Position numbers and translations under genes: made by a program. Below, piece by piece: positions 34,601-46,400 of a stretch of 47,226 nt of DNA (its first letter is position 1; every line of letters begins with the position of its first letter). The stretch is taken from NCBI RefSeq assembly GCF_000003605.2, contig NW_003115952.1, positions 67,455-114,680 on the forward strand. The letters are read 5' to 3'. Origin of the DNA: Saccoglossus kowalevskii (taxonomy: Eukaryota > Hemichordata > Enteropneusta > Harrimaniidae). The notes under the pieces were generated by a model. That model was not told where the DNA came from and searched no databases. It saw only the letters and a list, made by a program, of their open reading frames with translations.

Positions 34601-37600
34601 ATAATACAGTGGCCCCTCGCTAAGTCGCGCCTCGGTAAGTCGCGATTCGGCTAAGTCGCGGGTACTTGGATGGCTCCCAAAATTTCTATTGTGTTTTGAC
34701 AGCAGTTTTGAAGTACAAAGACTAATGTTTCGTGGCATAGTATTTTTAACTAACCGTTAAAGAGACAACTTAACACCCACTGTCCGTCAATTGCTGAGAT
34801 GCAATAGGTGAAGGCGGCCTTACTCAAGGTGTCAACAGGGATGTTGAGTAGTGGCCGTACGTACTTCTTGGCCGGTCCGATTTTGGTATACCTCTACAAA
34901 AACTCGCTACAATGAGTTGAATTCATAGAATTCTGATCTCTATTTCTCAATTGAGCAGCATGTCAAAGCGAAAGCTATACAGCCTGTTCGTACGCCATAA
35001 ACTCACGGCGATCGACCGTGTCAAACCAAGTTAAGGGTTGCACGTGGTTGAGCCCACTATTCGTGGGTGGGTAAAAAATGAAAAGTAAATTTGTTTTCAA
35101 AGTTGACCAAGAGGCGGGACTGAACAGAAAAACAAGNNNNNNNNNNNNNNNNNNNNNNNNNNNNNNNNNNNNNNNNNNNNNNNNNNNNNNNNNNNNNNNN
35201 NNNNNNNNNNNNNNNNNNNNNNNNNNNNNNNNNNNNNNNNNNNNNNNNNNNNNNNNNNNNNNNNNNNNNNNNNNNNNNNNNNNNNNNNNNNNNNNNNNNN
35301 NNNNNNNNNNNNNNNNNNNNNNNNNNNNNNNNNNNNNNNNNNNNNNNNNNNNNNNNNNNNNNNNNNNNNNNNGCTATCGACACACGCAGTCTCAATCCAA
35401 GACGAAGCTCGATCTGGGAACATTGACGCTGTCGGAACTTTTCCCGAAAAACTGAGAGAAATTATCTATGAAGGTGGTTATTTTGACGAACATGTTTATA
35501 ATTGCGATGAAACTGGTTTATTTTGGAAGCTGTTACCGTCGAAGTCGCAAACAACAGCAAGCGGCCCACATAATATCAGACACAAACAAAATAATCAACG
35601 CAATGTTTACAGCAAACATAATCATGATTTTATTCGAATACTGCCTGACACATGTGATGATACATCAATTAACTAAACCGAGGGTTTATATGTGCTTTTT
35701 ATATGTTTTTCAATGCACGACCTCCCTCTTTCACGACGTCCCTCGGTAAGTCGCGGCCCTCGATAAGTTGCGGTTTTTGCTTGGATCCCAACACCCGCGA
35801 CTTAGCGAGGGGCCACTGTAATACAATTTTCAGACATGGAAATATATCATTGCCATGGTAAATGTTCTAAACAGACAAACTGAGAGCAAAAGTGCAAAAA
35901 ATAATTTTTGTTAAAAAAACAAAAGTTAATTACACCAGTTCGCCAGGGGGCAGCCTCTATATAATTGAGGCATTGTCTGTAGTATCTTAATGGGTGATGG
36001 TCGTCATCAGTGTGAGGACCATTGTCATTTAACTTTATTTTGAAGAGGTTTTTTTAAGGAAACACATTGATGGCACTATAAATTAAAATTGACATTTAAA
36101 GTTACAGAATTCAGTCAAAATGTTACATTCTTTCTCAGATATTGTAATTTATTAAACACATGTAAATTAACTACATGACTGTCATTTTGATTGGTGGATC
36201 GCCAGTCACTATGATTGGTTGTACATTTGTTCTTTTCTTCAATCAATAGGTACCAGTAGATAGTTCATCACCATGTCATGACACTGTGTGTATGATAATC
36301 TTAGATCGTCATGGAAACATTGCCGTAGGTGAGAATTAAGTAATTTTAAATTTTAATAAATATATATACTATAAGATGTACAATAATTAATTGATGACAT
36401 ATCTTTATCAATATTCAAATGAAAAATACAGTAAGTTATAAAACAGTAATAAATAAAATGGCTAGTAAACAAAATGTTTATGTAAATGTTTATATATAGA
36501 TTTAATTTGGTGAGTTACCAGTCTGTATGAAATAATACTATGGTACCGGTATGTGTGAAACAATGTATTAATATTTAATGATCGTTATTGTATGATAGGT
36601 TCATCTACAAGTGGTTCACCAAATAAACATGTTGGTAGAGTTGGTGACTCACCATTACCTGGGTGTGGACTCTATGCTGATAATCAGGTAGGTTTCAATC
36701 ACACTGTGCTTATCAAGCAGACCCATGACTACTACAGTATTTATAACTACAACCAGATTAAAAGTAAACTGAACATTTCTGTAGTTTCCCTATCTGTGAA
36801 CAATCATGCACAATTTGTGGGAATTTGAATAGTTGGCAAATAAAAAAAGTCCAGCATCCTTTTGTGGGGATTTTATTAAACAAGGGAACAGGGGCACAGC
36901 GCCCTCATGTCATGGCCATGGACCCCCTTACCCTCAGGAGCAGATCCTCTGGCAACCATAAAATTCTGATTGACCAGGGATCACATGTGGCCACAGTCTT
37001 CAACTGTGACCTGTCTGATAGTAATTTTGGCCCCAAGGAAGCCATAGAATGCTCCATTTTAACTTGGAATTATCAAATAAAAAAAACCTGAAGTAGCAGA
37101 ATACTGTGAAATGTCTTCAACTTGCCCTCATTCCAAAACTGGAATTTGGCTCTTTGTCTGCGATTCCTTATAACAATATTAATAAATAAAATATTAAGTG
37201 TAGTTGTATGTGGTATTGGAGTTTTCACAATAATTTGTCATTTAAAAAAATTATGGTATGCAAATAATCTATTTTGTTTTTTCTCAGATTGGGGCTGCAG
37301 CAGGTGAGTTCACTTTTGTTAGACATAAAATAAATTTTCCTTTCTGCATCCTTCCTTATTAGGTAATGCAATTTCCATATAAGGAAAAATGTATCCTTAG
37401 CTTCTTCTAAGAACTTCATGTGTTGTCTCTGTTATAGCTACAGTGACTCTAGTCAACAGCTGTATGATTCCCTTCATTCATAAAATGGTTGAATTAGTAA
37501 GCACATGATTGTAATTTTATGAGTAGGCATATTGGGGAAACTCGATTGGCAGGCATATGGTGGAAATTTGATTAGAAGCATGTGAAAATATGATTAGTAG

Positions 37601-39641
37601 GCATATGATTGTAATTAGATTTGAAAAATTGATTAATAGGCATGTAGAAGAAAGGAAATTTGATTAGTATTGGCACCTTGTGAGAATTTAAGGCATGTTG
37701 ACAATTTGAAGACGTTCCACGTTGCTAAGACGTGCACCACTGTACCGTGTATTTCTATGGGCCCTGCACTAGCTGCTGTGGAATGCCAGTCAAAGCCTAT
37801 GAAAACAGCTGAAGTCAAGAAAACAGCACAAACTCAACTTTGAAGTAATCCTGAACAACCAAATTTATATATGTTACACATGTAGGCATAATCTTTTTAC
37901 CATATTCAGGGGAGCCTGGACAACTATACTAAAGTACCATTTTCTGATGGTTTTCGGCTTTTGTTTTCACCGCAATGATTGCCAGGTGGTGAAAATGACT
38001 GAATGTCCTCGCATGAGAATTAATTTGCTGTCTAGAAGTGCATCAAAAACAAAACTGGTACACATTGCTACAAAACCAGTTTACCTTGCTAGTGGCATAA
38101 TTGAACTAGCACTAGCTTATACCCCCTTAATATCCCGTGTATGTCACATTATATTGTAAACATATTGATGTCATTTTTATTCACAGCAACTGGTAATGGA
38201 GATGAAATTATGAGGTTTTGTTGCACTTTTCAGATAGTACAGTACATGAAACAAGTATGCAACTTTATTGGAAATTTCACATCCACTGACAATATTGTCT
38301 CTAATGAGCCATTTGGATGCTTCCATTATTTTTCAATGTATGATTTAATCTGTGGAACTACTGTAGTATACATTATATCAGACATTGTTGAATTGAATCA
38401 TTTTCGTTTCAGGGTTTGGATGTGCAATCTGCTTGTCAACAGATGGTAACGAATATCTCTGAAAGAATTGGAGTGAATAATATATTTGAAGTAGGATTTA
38501 TCGCAATGGACAAACAGGTAAACAAGTAAACATTGTTGTGTAACATACAACTGAACCAGAGATGCCTGATGTGCAATTAGACTGCATCAGGATGCCTGGT
38601 GTGCAGTTAAACCCCATTTAAGATTCATGGGCAATATGATTGCCGAGGGATGCTTGGTGGGCAATTACACTAAACTAGGGATTCTTAGTGTACAGTATTT
38701 CTGAACTAGGGATACCTGTAAAATTGGACAAAAATAAGAATGCCTGATGGATGCCAGTACTGTTATACATGATTGCGTTTTTTCCGATGTGTGAGGGAGT
38801 ACTTCAATTACGTCAGCTGTTAGACTTGTGTGTGTAGCTTTGCTTAGGCCAGACCTTTTTTATTCCTTGTTTTGCGAGTTTTTATAGGAGGGCGGGAAAA
38901 AAATAAAATTAATTCTTTTTTTCCATTAGATTTGTGTGATTCTCAAAGAATTGTAAGTGAGATCATTGATCGGACAAAAGAAATGAAATAAAATTTTATT
39001 CCATGTATAATCTTGTTTCTCATCTGTGCTAGACCTCGGTACTTTGATCATGATACTCCCACGAAAATGCAACTTGGATATGTTGTGCGGCGGGCAGTAA
39101 AAAAATGAAGATAAAAATAATATTTTTTTAGCATTTTTTTGCGCCTACAAGTTGGCGGGCGCAAGAAATTACGCTGAAATAAAATTATATTTTTATTTCA
39201 TTTTCGGCTCCTTGTTCATTTGGCGGGTTCACGAAACAAGGGATAATAAAAGTCTGGCCTTATTGACATGTACCGAAGACCTGTGGATCTGGGCAACTCT
39301 TGATTAGACACTTTGAAACTGGCTGCTTTTCTGAGAAATCTGTGTGTTTTGTTTACATCCATTTTGTAGGAGTTGAGCTGGGTAACATGTGTTTTACTGG
39401 CAAGAATTCTATTACATGTGGTTTCAACAAATTAAAACAATATTTTGATCTTTGTAACATTGTCATGTATGGTATTATATTTATTTTATTTCAGGGTAAT
39501 TGTGGTGCAGCTGGAACGGTCAAATCATGGAGTGATAATGCAACCGAGTATCCTGGATTTCCATATGTTGTATGGAATGAAAAGACAATGCCAGTACCGA
39601 GTATTAAAGTCGAACCAGCTGTTATATGTAGTGCCACATGA
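31604..39641 (+). CDS. AGA: N4-(beta-N-acetylglucosaminyl)-L-asparaginase-like (AGA family), nine exons
   Basis: Coding exons: 31604-31712, 32073-32205, 34236-34368, 36250-36328, 36599-36687, 37288-37303 (16 nt), 38187-38254, 38413-38517 and 39495-39641. All are in phase, giving 292 aa. AGA is an Ntn-hydrolase that cleaves the GlcNAc-Asn bond in glycoprotein breakdown, normally in lysosomes, and activates itself by cutting before a Thr. Seen here: TWNF at 7-10 (human TWPF), the autocleavage motif HDT with T137, GRVGDSP at 164-170 (substrate Arg and Asp), and GAAAATGNGD at 183-192. Two oddities. There is no signal peptide: the frame starts directly at the mature N-terminus, with a stop nine bases upstream. 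And about 20-50 residues that normally lie between the helical segment and HDT are absent, with exon 3 ending in ITEKQ and exon 4 starting VPVDSSSP. An exon may be missing in the large third intron, which holds a transposon and an assembly gap. The symbol marks the family; it may be a paralog. Confidence 0.88.
32000..32014. repeat. G15 homopolymer in AGA-like intron 1
   Basis: Fifteen G in a row. Similar runs occur at 7300-7314 (G15) and 30025-30038 (C14). Their exact length is unreliable in assemblies. Confidence 0.9.
32290..32487. mobile_element. TA-flanked MITE, copy 1 (198 bp)
   Basis: Starts ctgtagaatactttattttt and ends with the inverse complement aataaagtattttacag; TA lies on both sides (32288-32289 and 32488-32489). 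The interior carries repeated TTTTCGCTGAA/TTCAGC blocks in both orientations. A Tc1/mariner-style TA target is the best guess. It lies in AGA-like intron 2. Confidence 0.85.
33878..34076 (-). mobile_element. TA-flanked MITE, copy 2 (199 bp, reverse orientation)
   Basis: Reverse orientation relative to copy 1, in the same intron 1.4 kb away. TA on the right, a changed base on the left. Ends ctgtaaaatactttatttca and aataaagtattctacag. Confidence 0.85.
34607..35818 (+). mobile_element. Tigger/pogo-type DNA transposon, internally deleted
   Basis: Termini CAGTGGCCCCTCGCTAAGTC and its inverse complement, with a TA duplication at 34605-34606 and 35819-35820. Subterminal taagtcgcg motifs repeat several times on both sides, as in Tigger elements. 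Coding remnants: from about 34962 [20 protein letters not shown], the CENP-B-type helix-turn-helix start, and near 35420-35550 FPEKL...[17 protein letters not shown], the first part of the DDE catalytic core. The second half of the transposase is missing and the remaining frames are broken, so the copy cannot move itself. An assembly gap lies between the two remnants. It sits in the AGA-like third intron. Confidence 0.92.
35137..35372. other. Assembly gap (236 N)
   Basis: Run of N inside the Tigger element. Its true length is unknown. Open frames that cross it are meaningless. Confidence 0.99.
35940..35954 (+). promoter_or_regulatory. CTCF-like motif
   Basis: TCGCCAGGGGGCAGC matches the CTCF core at 13 of 15 positions. 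In the AGA-like third intron, just right of the Tigger element. Confidence 0.35.
36825..37091. other. Unidentified GC-richer block in AGA-like intron 5
   Basis: Between two AT-rich stretches this block is richer in G and C, with an 88-codon open plus frame (segments such as [20 protein letters not shown]). The minus strand also has an open stretch. I recognise no domain. It could be part of a dispersed element or a captured fragment; it is not part of the AGA-like protein. Confidence 0.35.
37495..37680. repeat. Degenerate tandem repeat in AGA-like intron 6
   Basis: Five or more loose copies of a unit near 33 bp, like gattagtaggcatatg followed by gtggaaattt. Strongly diverged. Confidence 0.7.
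38548..38720. repeat. Degenerate tandem repeat in AGA-like intron 8
   Basis: Loose copies of aactagggatgcctggtgtg and caatta, with spacing of about 30-55 bp. Not the same sequence as the repeat in intron 6. Confidence 0.65.
38845..39264. mobile_element. Inverted-repeat MITE (about 420 bp) in AGA-like intron 8
   Basis: Left end taggccagacctttttt, attccttgttt; right end aaacaagggataataaaagt, ctggcctta. They are inverse complements with small gaps. The interior has two GC blocks (ggcgggcgcaag and ggcgggttcacg) in an AT-rich matrix. No coding frame. Family not recognised; the target duplication is unclear. Confidence 0.72.
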
Positions 39642-39954
39642 CAATTTATGGTCCAAAGCAGATATATATTTTACTCTGTAGTTTTCATGTAATCTAAGAT
39701 GGTGATTATCAACATATTGCATACCACAATGAGAATCTACTTCGCTGATGTGAATACCGCCCTCTTTAAATAGAATCTAAGGCACCATATATAAAAGTAT
39801 TTTGTGGTGGGGAACACCACAAAAGAGGTATGCACACGATTGCTGATTAGCAAAAATGATCAAATCTAAAATCTACTTTGTGCTTCTCAATTAGAACGCT
39901 ATACACACCACATGTGCTGTTTGCGAGAGGGTGTTTTTTTATGACCGCAAGCGA

Positions 39955-39960
39955 AATAAA
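39955..39960 (+). terminator. Polyadenylation signal of the AGA-like gene
   Basis: AATAAA about 310 bp after the stop codon. Confidence 0.5.
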
Positions 39961-40496
39961 TCACTCTCGTATAAATAACATTGAACTATCTTGAACACTA
40001 TGTTGATCAAGTTAGAGCATTGTGCAGATCTGAAAAGTCAAAGCTCGTGAACACGTGTATATTTTATTTGAAAATAGGAGCATTATTGACAGAACTTTTT
40101 GAATAGCACCAAAATATATATTTATAGATGGTTTGGGGCAGCAGATTTATACAGAGTATATTGAAGGACATGTGAAGACAGCATGGGGTTAGTGGCATAC
40201 AAATAAAAAGACTTTTGTAAATAAACAGACAATTTGATGTATTTTTACTACACTTTACCAATCTAAAAACTGAATATACATAAAAGTTGGATTGTTGAAT
40301 ATCACAAGACTACCCAAGCACAAAACTTGGCACTCTTACAAAGAATAGTTTCAATAATACAATCCTATGATGCTCATTACATTTCAATTTTAAAATAATA
40401 TTGCATGATAGAATCCACTCCACTATATTTACTCTTGGCGCAACTAACGCATTCCCTTAATCTTTTTAAATATTTTCAATGGCAGTTGAATTCAAC

Positions 40497-40761
40497 CAGC
40501 CAATCAACGCACATTATTTGAAAATGTTTCACAATTCAAACTGAAAAACGTGGTTTCCTTCGGCCTATTGAATGAACTATTTATAAAGACAAAAAGAATG
40601 CCTTTGTTCCACTGAGAATCGTAATATTCATCTATACGAAAGTCAGAGTTAATTTTGTACATTTATACAAAATCGCTATTTTCAGCCAATCAAAAATCAG
40701 TTCCCTTTACATGAATTACTAATCTACTTCTTGCTAATGGCAATAACTCATCAGCCAATCA
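40497..40761 (+). promoter_or_regulatory. Three CAGCCAATCA motifs
   Basis: The 10-mer CAGCCAATCA, a strong NF-Y-type CCAAT box, occurs at 40497-40506, 40683-40692 and 40752-40761 on the same strand. No gene start is visible nearby. Confidence 0.35.
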
Positions 40762-41448
40762 CAAAGTGGCTTCTAGCCGATGCTTCAGTCACAATATTAA
40801 ACAAAATATAATTTCTATATTTACATGCATGGGTGAACAAAAAATATTTCACATACATAACTGCACAATTCACCCAAATTGGTCCTTATTATCTTACAAG
40901 CTCAGTAAAAATAAAATAAAGAGTGAAGGCGACAGAAGGAATGCATCAGATTTGATTAACATATTTGTTCTACTAGCAGCGCATGCATTTCTGTAAATTA
41001 CAAAACAAGTCAAATTTTAATGATTCAGTATACAGCAGTAGAAATTCGTGAATGTCAGAAGTTGAAGCATCAGTCGCCACCATTCTGTGTTTGATACAAG
41101 GACATGTGAAATGCTGATATTTGTTTACATTCTAACATGTGGTGTGTATGATGACAGACACTTTTCAGTTGCTGTGCTTCAAACAGAGACCAATTGTGAG
41201 GCTTTCATACACCCCCCCTCTATACTATTTACAACACTCACCGGTGGCACTAACATCACAATGCATTTGAAACTGAATTAATAGATAACCATGATATCTA
41301 TTGCCTTCAAACAAAGTTATCAAACATCCTTAAACAATTTGCCATCAAATGTTAACTACCGGTAATCATAGTCCATGCATTTTAACAATAACAACCAAAG
41401 GCTTGAACAGGGATATTGTTTGTATTGAAATCATGTGTAAAAAAATTG

Positions 41449-41600
41449 GCAACAATGATATGCAACACACGGACGATTACCATGGCAAAGGTTCATGTGA
41501 TGCAACACACACACTGGTTATCACCTTGGCAATAATAAGATACAACCACACTGGATATCACCATGGCTATGATAAAATACAACACAAGGACCAAACATAA
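41449..41600. repeat. Degenerate tandem repeat
   Basis: Three or so loose copies of a unit near 46 bp, like tatcaccatggcaatgataa and gatacaacacacactgg. Confidence 0.65.
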
Positions 41601-43184
41601 AAAATATGGGTATTTAGTATTTTGCTGACATAGTGTAGTAACAATGCCTCATTTAAGGATTTCTCATGTGCAAGATATTCTGTCACATTACATCAGCAGA
41701 CTGTGGTGCTTTCAAAGATGGTTTATGCACAGGAGCCTGACGATTTATTCATCTGGTTGGTTGCAGAAACTAATCCTTGTTCAAAAAAATAGAAATTACA
41801 CTAATCCATAATGATAAGTATAGTGCAGATAACAAGTAATTGTGATTTTTTAGAGTGTGGATAATTAAATTTTCTGACATATGCTTGCTTTACATTAACA
41901 AACTGTTTCAATTCTATAATTTCTATTATTTTGAGCAAGGATAAGGTCCTGTACTGGGACATAGTCTGTCAGGTCCCTGTAGGTTTATGACATGTACCGG
42001 TATGGTCACCAACTTGTACCAAATAAAGGCCAATTTTTTCAGGATTTTACAATCTTTCAATTCAAACATGAATGAGACAGCAAAATTTAAGACTGACAAA
42101 AATACCATGTGATATTGAAACCTGCAAGTCTAATATACTCCAATTTTTACCGAATGAACAGACATACATACATACATAGATGAAATAAATCAAGCAAATA
42201 GTATTCCTAGAAAATTCTGTGGGAAATGGCAGCAAACTGAGTTGGAAGAGAAATATTTGATTTACCAATTAGTAAAAGACAGGAGAACATTTGTTTGTTA
42301 TAAATGTATATACCGGTACTATATGAAAGTGAGCAAACTGGTCAAAAATGCAGGCAGTAAATATCCTGTACCAGCTAATATATGTACATGTGTCACATTT
42401 CAAATGCCCAATCACCATTTACAAATTCACTAATTATGCAAATGTATGCAAATATATATAAAATTCCTGGCAAGTTTAATTTTATTGAGGACAAAGCCTT
42501 GGATTGCACCAAGTACTACTAATATTTTTATGATTCATATTGGTATCAAAATTTGCAAATAGACAGGATATGTCAAAGGTTATTTGCAATGAAATCGAAC
42601 AGTCATGTGATCCAAGCAGGAAAGTCAAATGTGAATTAAGGGCCATAATGATACAAAGTTAAACTTATGTCTGCATTCTCAACTTATCAAAAGTAGATAA
42701 AGGTATGTAACTGTTGACATGTGCTGAATATCTCCAAGATTTTACACAAAATTGCAATTTTCTTGAAATTAATAAAATGTTTGTTTTTTCTATCACATGT
42801 CATCAAACAAGGATATGGAAGTTACATACCCTTACATATTTATCCACCTTTGTTGTTATATATATATATATTATCTAAAAAGAATAAAAAAATGATAAAA
42901 AAAGCTTTATATAACTATATGTAGATTACACATACAACAATGCCAGTTACTGTGTGCTAGATCATTGGATGTTCATCGGAAACTACAAGGGCCAAACCAG
43001 TTCTCTTCATAAAAAAAAAAAGATTTTGTTTAAAGATAACAATTGTGTTCTGAGAATACAAGGTATGAATGATATATCAATAATTACTTATGTAATCCAG
43101 AAATTAAATTTTCTGAGCTTCCGATGCTGAGTTGGTTATAGAACCCAATATTCTAAAAAGCAAACTCACTTTGTATTATTTAAA

Positions 43185-43190
43185 TTTATT
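43185..43190 (-). terminator. Possible TBC1D23 polyadenylation signal
   Basis: AATAAA on the minus strand about 230 bp after the stop codon. Confidence 0.4.
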
Positions 43191-43416
43191 TTTATCCAAA
43201 GTAATTATTTTTGTATTTTCTGCTTAAATAAAAAAATATGTGCTCCACTAATTCTATGAGTACAAGATGATTAGTATGACTAGTGCTTGAATCCACCTAC
43301 TAAGGACATTAATCACCTGATATTGTCACATGACTGGTTGAATCACATGACCAGTTCACTTCTAAAATTGCACATTATTAGTTAATAATTCACATATGAG
43401 AGATGGCAAGTTGTGT

Positions 43417-46400
43417 TTACGTACTCAAAGCGTCCAAAACTTTCATAATTTGCATTTTAATCGATTTGGTGGCATCACCAGCTTTAGGTATTATAAACCT
43501 ATTCAGTGATTCTATTTTCATTCCATCGTCATTTAAAGTCCCATATCTGAATGTTATTAGCTCGGGGTGTCTCTTCTTTGAAGTAATCTTCACAATTGTG
43601 TTCAGAGGTCGGCGTCCTTGTATCAATGCAAATCCTGGTTTATGACTTGTTTCTCTCAGGATATACAAGTGGCTATTGGTCACTAATAAATAGCTGTAAA
43701 TGAAGATACATGCAGATATGAATAACATGTAGGTACCGTAGAATACTTTATTTTTGCTTGGAATTTATTTTCGCTATTTTCGCTGAAGGGATGATTCCGT
43801 GAAAATAAAATCCAGCGAATATACATTTTTTCCTATATTTTATTTTAATCTCATCAAAAATCAGTGAAAATAAATTCCAAGCAAAATGCCCAAAATACCT
43901 TTTCAGCGAAAATTAATTCCAGCGAAAATAAAGTATTCCACAGTACATAGCCAATTCAACTTTCAACAATCTCATGCTTTATCATTTGGAATACAGATTG
44001 CTAGTCAAACAATGTGCACTGGTTTATTTTCAGTTTTTCACATCTATACAGCAAATTGCCTGGCTCTTTTCATGCCTTAATTCACAGGCTAGTTCTGGAT
44101 ACTGAAATAGTGATGAATGGTCATCAACTAAAAGATGTTGTTTTTTTCACAGTTTTGGGATGAGCTCCTGCCAGAAACAATTGAATGAATAAACATCATT
44201 CTTGATATCCATGTGATGCACACATGATGTTTGATGATTTTTTTAAAGATTCCTGTAGTGATGTCATTGACAGTAATTGTTTACCTTGGTACCATGTAGC
44301 CATTTTCGTTGACTTCCTGACACTGATAACTATACTTTACATCTGATTTCTTCAGCCATGTCTCTATGTGAATTATTTCTCGTCTCTCGTCGTCTGATGA
44401 ACCAAAACTACCAACTTCATCTAGTTACCAATGACATTATAGCAAGTCAGAAAGCTAGTTATGATAAAAGGCTTCAATTGTATTAGTGGTACTTTGAATT
44501 TAACTTCATTTATACCACTCACCATGTACCTTTGTTCTCTGCATGCAAATAATGCATTGATGCACAATCACGTCACATGCATGGGCACATCTTGTCCAGA
44601 TGCCCATAACACAAATAACTGTAAACTAGTTAAATTTATGGTGTGGCAGTGAAAATTTCACAGGGATACAGCGACTGTAGCAGAATTTTGTGCTCAGAAA
44701 CACCATTAATTTATTTCATCACAAAACAGTTTACAATATTGCATCCTAAAAGATAGATTCATGAAAGGAAAATTTATTGTGTAGCAATGAAAATTTCACA
44801 GGGAGTATGTCCTAAAGACATGGGGATACAGCGACTTTTGCAGAATTTTGTGCTCAGAAACACCATAATTTATTTAATCACAAAACAGTATTATTAAATC
44901 CTAGATGATAGATCAATATTTCAGTTATAAAGAAGTATGTTTAAAGGCAGATTTCATCAATTGATATCACGTATCATTTTTAGACTTAAAACCTCATGTC
45001 AAGATAAACCTACAGACTGCATATTCACTTTGATATTTGTACAGCATAATCACCCCCCCATGCAACATATCTTTTGCATAAGTTGCGCCCTCTAGAGGTG
45101 AAACACTTCTGTGATGTAAATGGGTGAATGGAAGGTCATTCACAAAATTGATATTGAAATGATATTGTTTTAATCATCAATTTGTCAATTTAAAAAAAAA
45201 AATAATTGGGAGCTTCACTATATTCTAAATAAATGAAGAACGTCTACACAATCACAGTGGTCAATTTGAACAGTATTGGTTTCACCCATATATATTTTTA
45301 CAGAAGAGTTTTTTTCGTTTACAGAGTGATGCATAGAATAGATGTATTTGCATACATTCCCTCTATAAGAATTACACTTGCAGATAGGGCATGGTGAATA
45401 AATTGCCATTTTTTTTACTCGCAAGTAAATTTAGGATTTTAATTTTAAACCAAGAGTCAATAGCGATTATTTGTTGGAGAGACATGTGACTTATTTTCCC
45501 CCCCTCAATAGTGTTCCATTCTTTATCACCACATGTCCACTCTTCCACTGACCGATGTAACATGCTATTTACAACAATGACGTGATGGTGGCAGACAATG
45601 GAACATTATTCAGGCGACAAAACAAGTCAGGTTACTCACTCACTCTCAGCGCAATTTTGGCGGAAATTTGTGAATAAAGAAAATGACAGTTGTAAGTCAG
45701 TATGTTTGAATACTGTAATATAGATGGCAGTACATATTGACCCTTGACCTCACCTCCATCATCTTCATCATCATTTATAGTAAATACTGGTTTCACTCCA
45801 CGATATGGCTTCCCCGTATCATGACTACTCACATGTCTAAAACAAAAATAATCATTATTACAAATCTGCTACTAAAAACAATAGATAATTCCATCTGAAT
45901 GAAAGTATTAACATCTGGTGCAGAAAATAATAGAATTTAGCATTGTGTGAAAAACTGAGTTTCTGATCATTCAAAACTGTGCCAACACTTTCCTAGACCT
46001 CCTAATCAACATGATCACAGTACTAATTTGCTGCATACATAAACCTCATTGAACCTTACTGTATTAGAATCCTATTTAATAACATTCCAATTCCCAATAT
46101 TATGGTACATGGTAGCATATTTGAACAAGTTTTAATAAATAGTTTTATTTGAAGTAAAATCACACTCACCTATCAATTGGAGGCTGTTCATTTTTAATAA
46201 AATCTATCATTTTTTCCTTGACTGTGGCAGATTTTGATTTAAAAGTCGATGTAAGTTTATTCATAAATGATGCTCCTCTTTCATTGTGATTTGTTAAATC
46301 TTCAGTCTAATAAAATATCACAAAAACATGCTTAGATTAGAGAGATGCAATAACGACAATGTGATACACCATGTGAATAAATCTTGACAAGAATATACGG

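Larger units (their letters stand above)
39642..43416. other. Intergenic interval between convergent genes
   Basis: Lies between the 3' ends of the AGA-like gene and TBC1D23. No coding exon seen. It holds both 3' UTRs, three CCAAT motifs and a degenerate tandem repeat. Confidence 0.55.

Noticed and set aside
35057-35455. Open frames crossing the N run
   Set aside because: The N positions are unknown sequence; only the flanking Tigger remnants are informative.
39445-39681. Alternative plus frame across the last AGA-like exon
   Set aside because: The frame at 39495-39641 keeps the AGA family C-terminus and fits the splice phase; the other does not.
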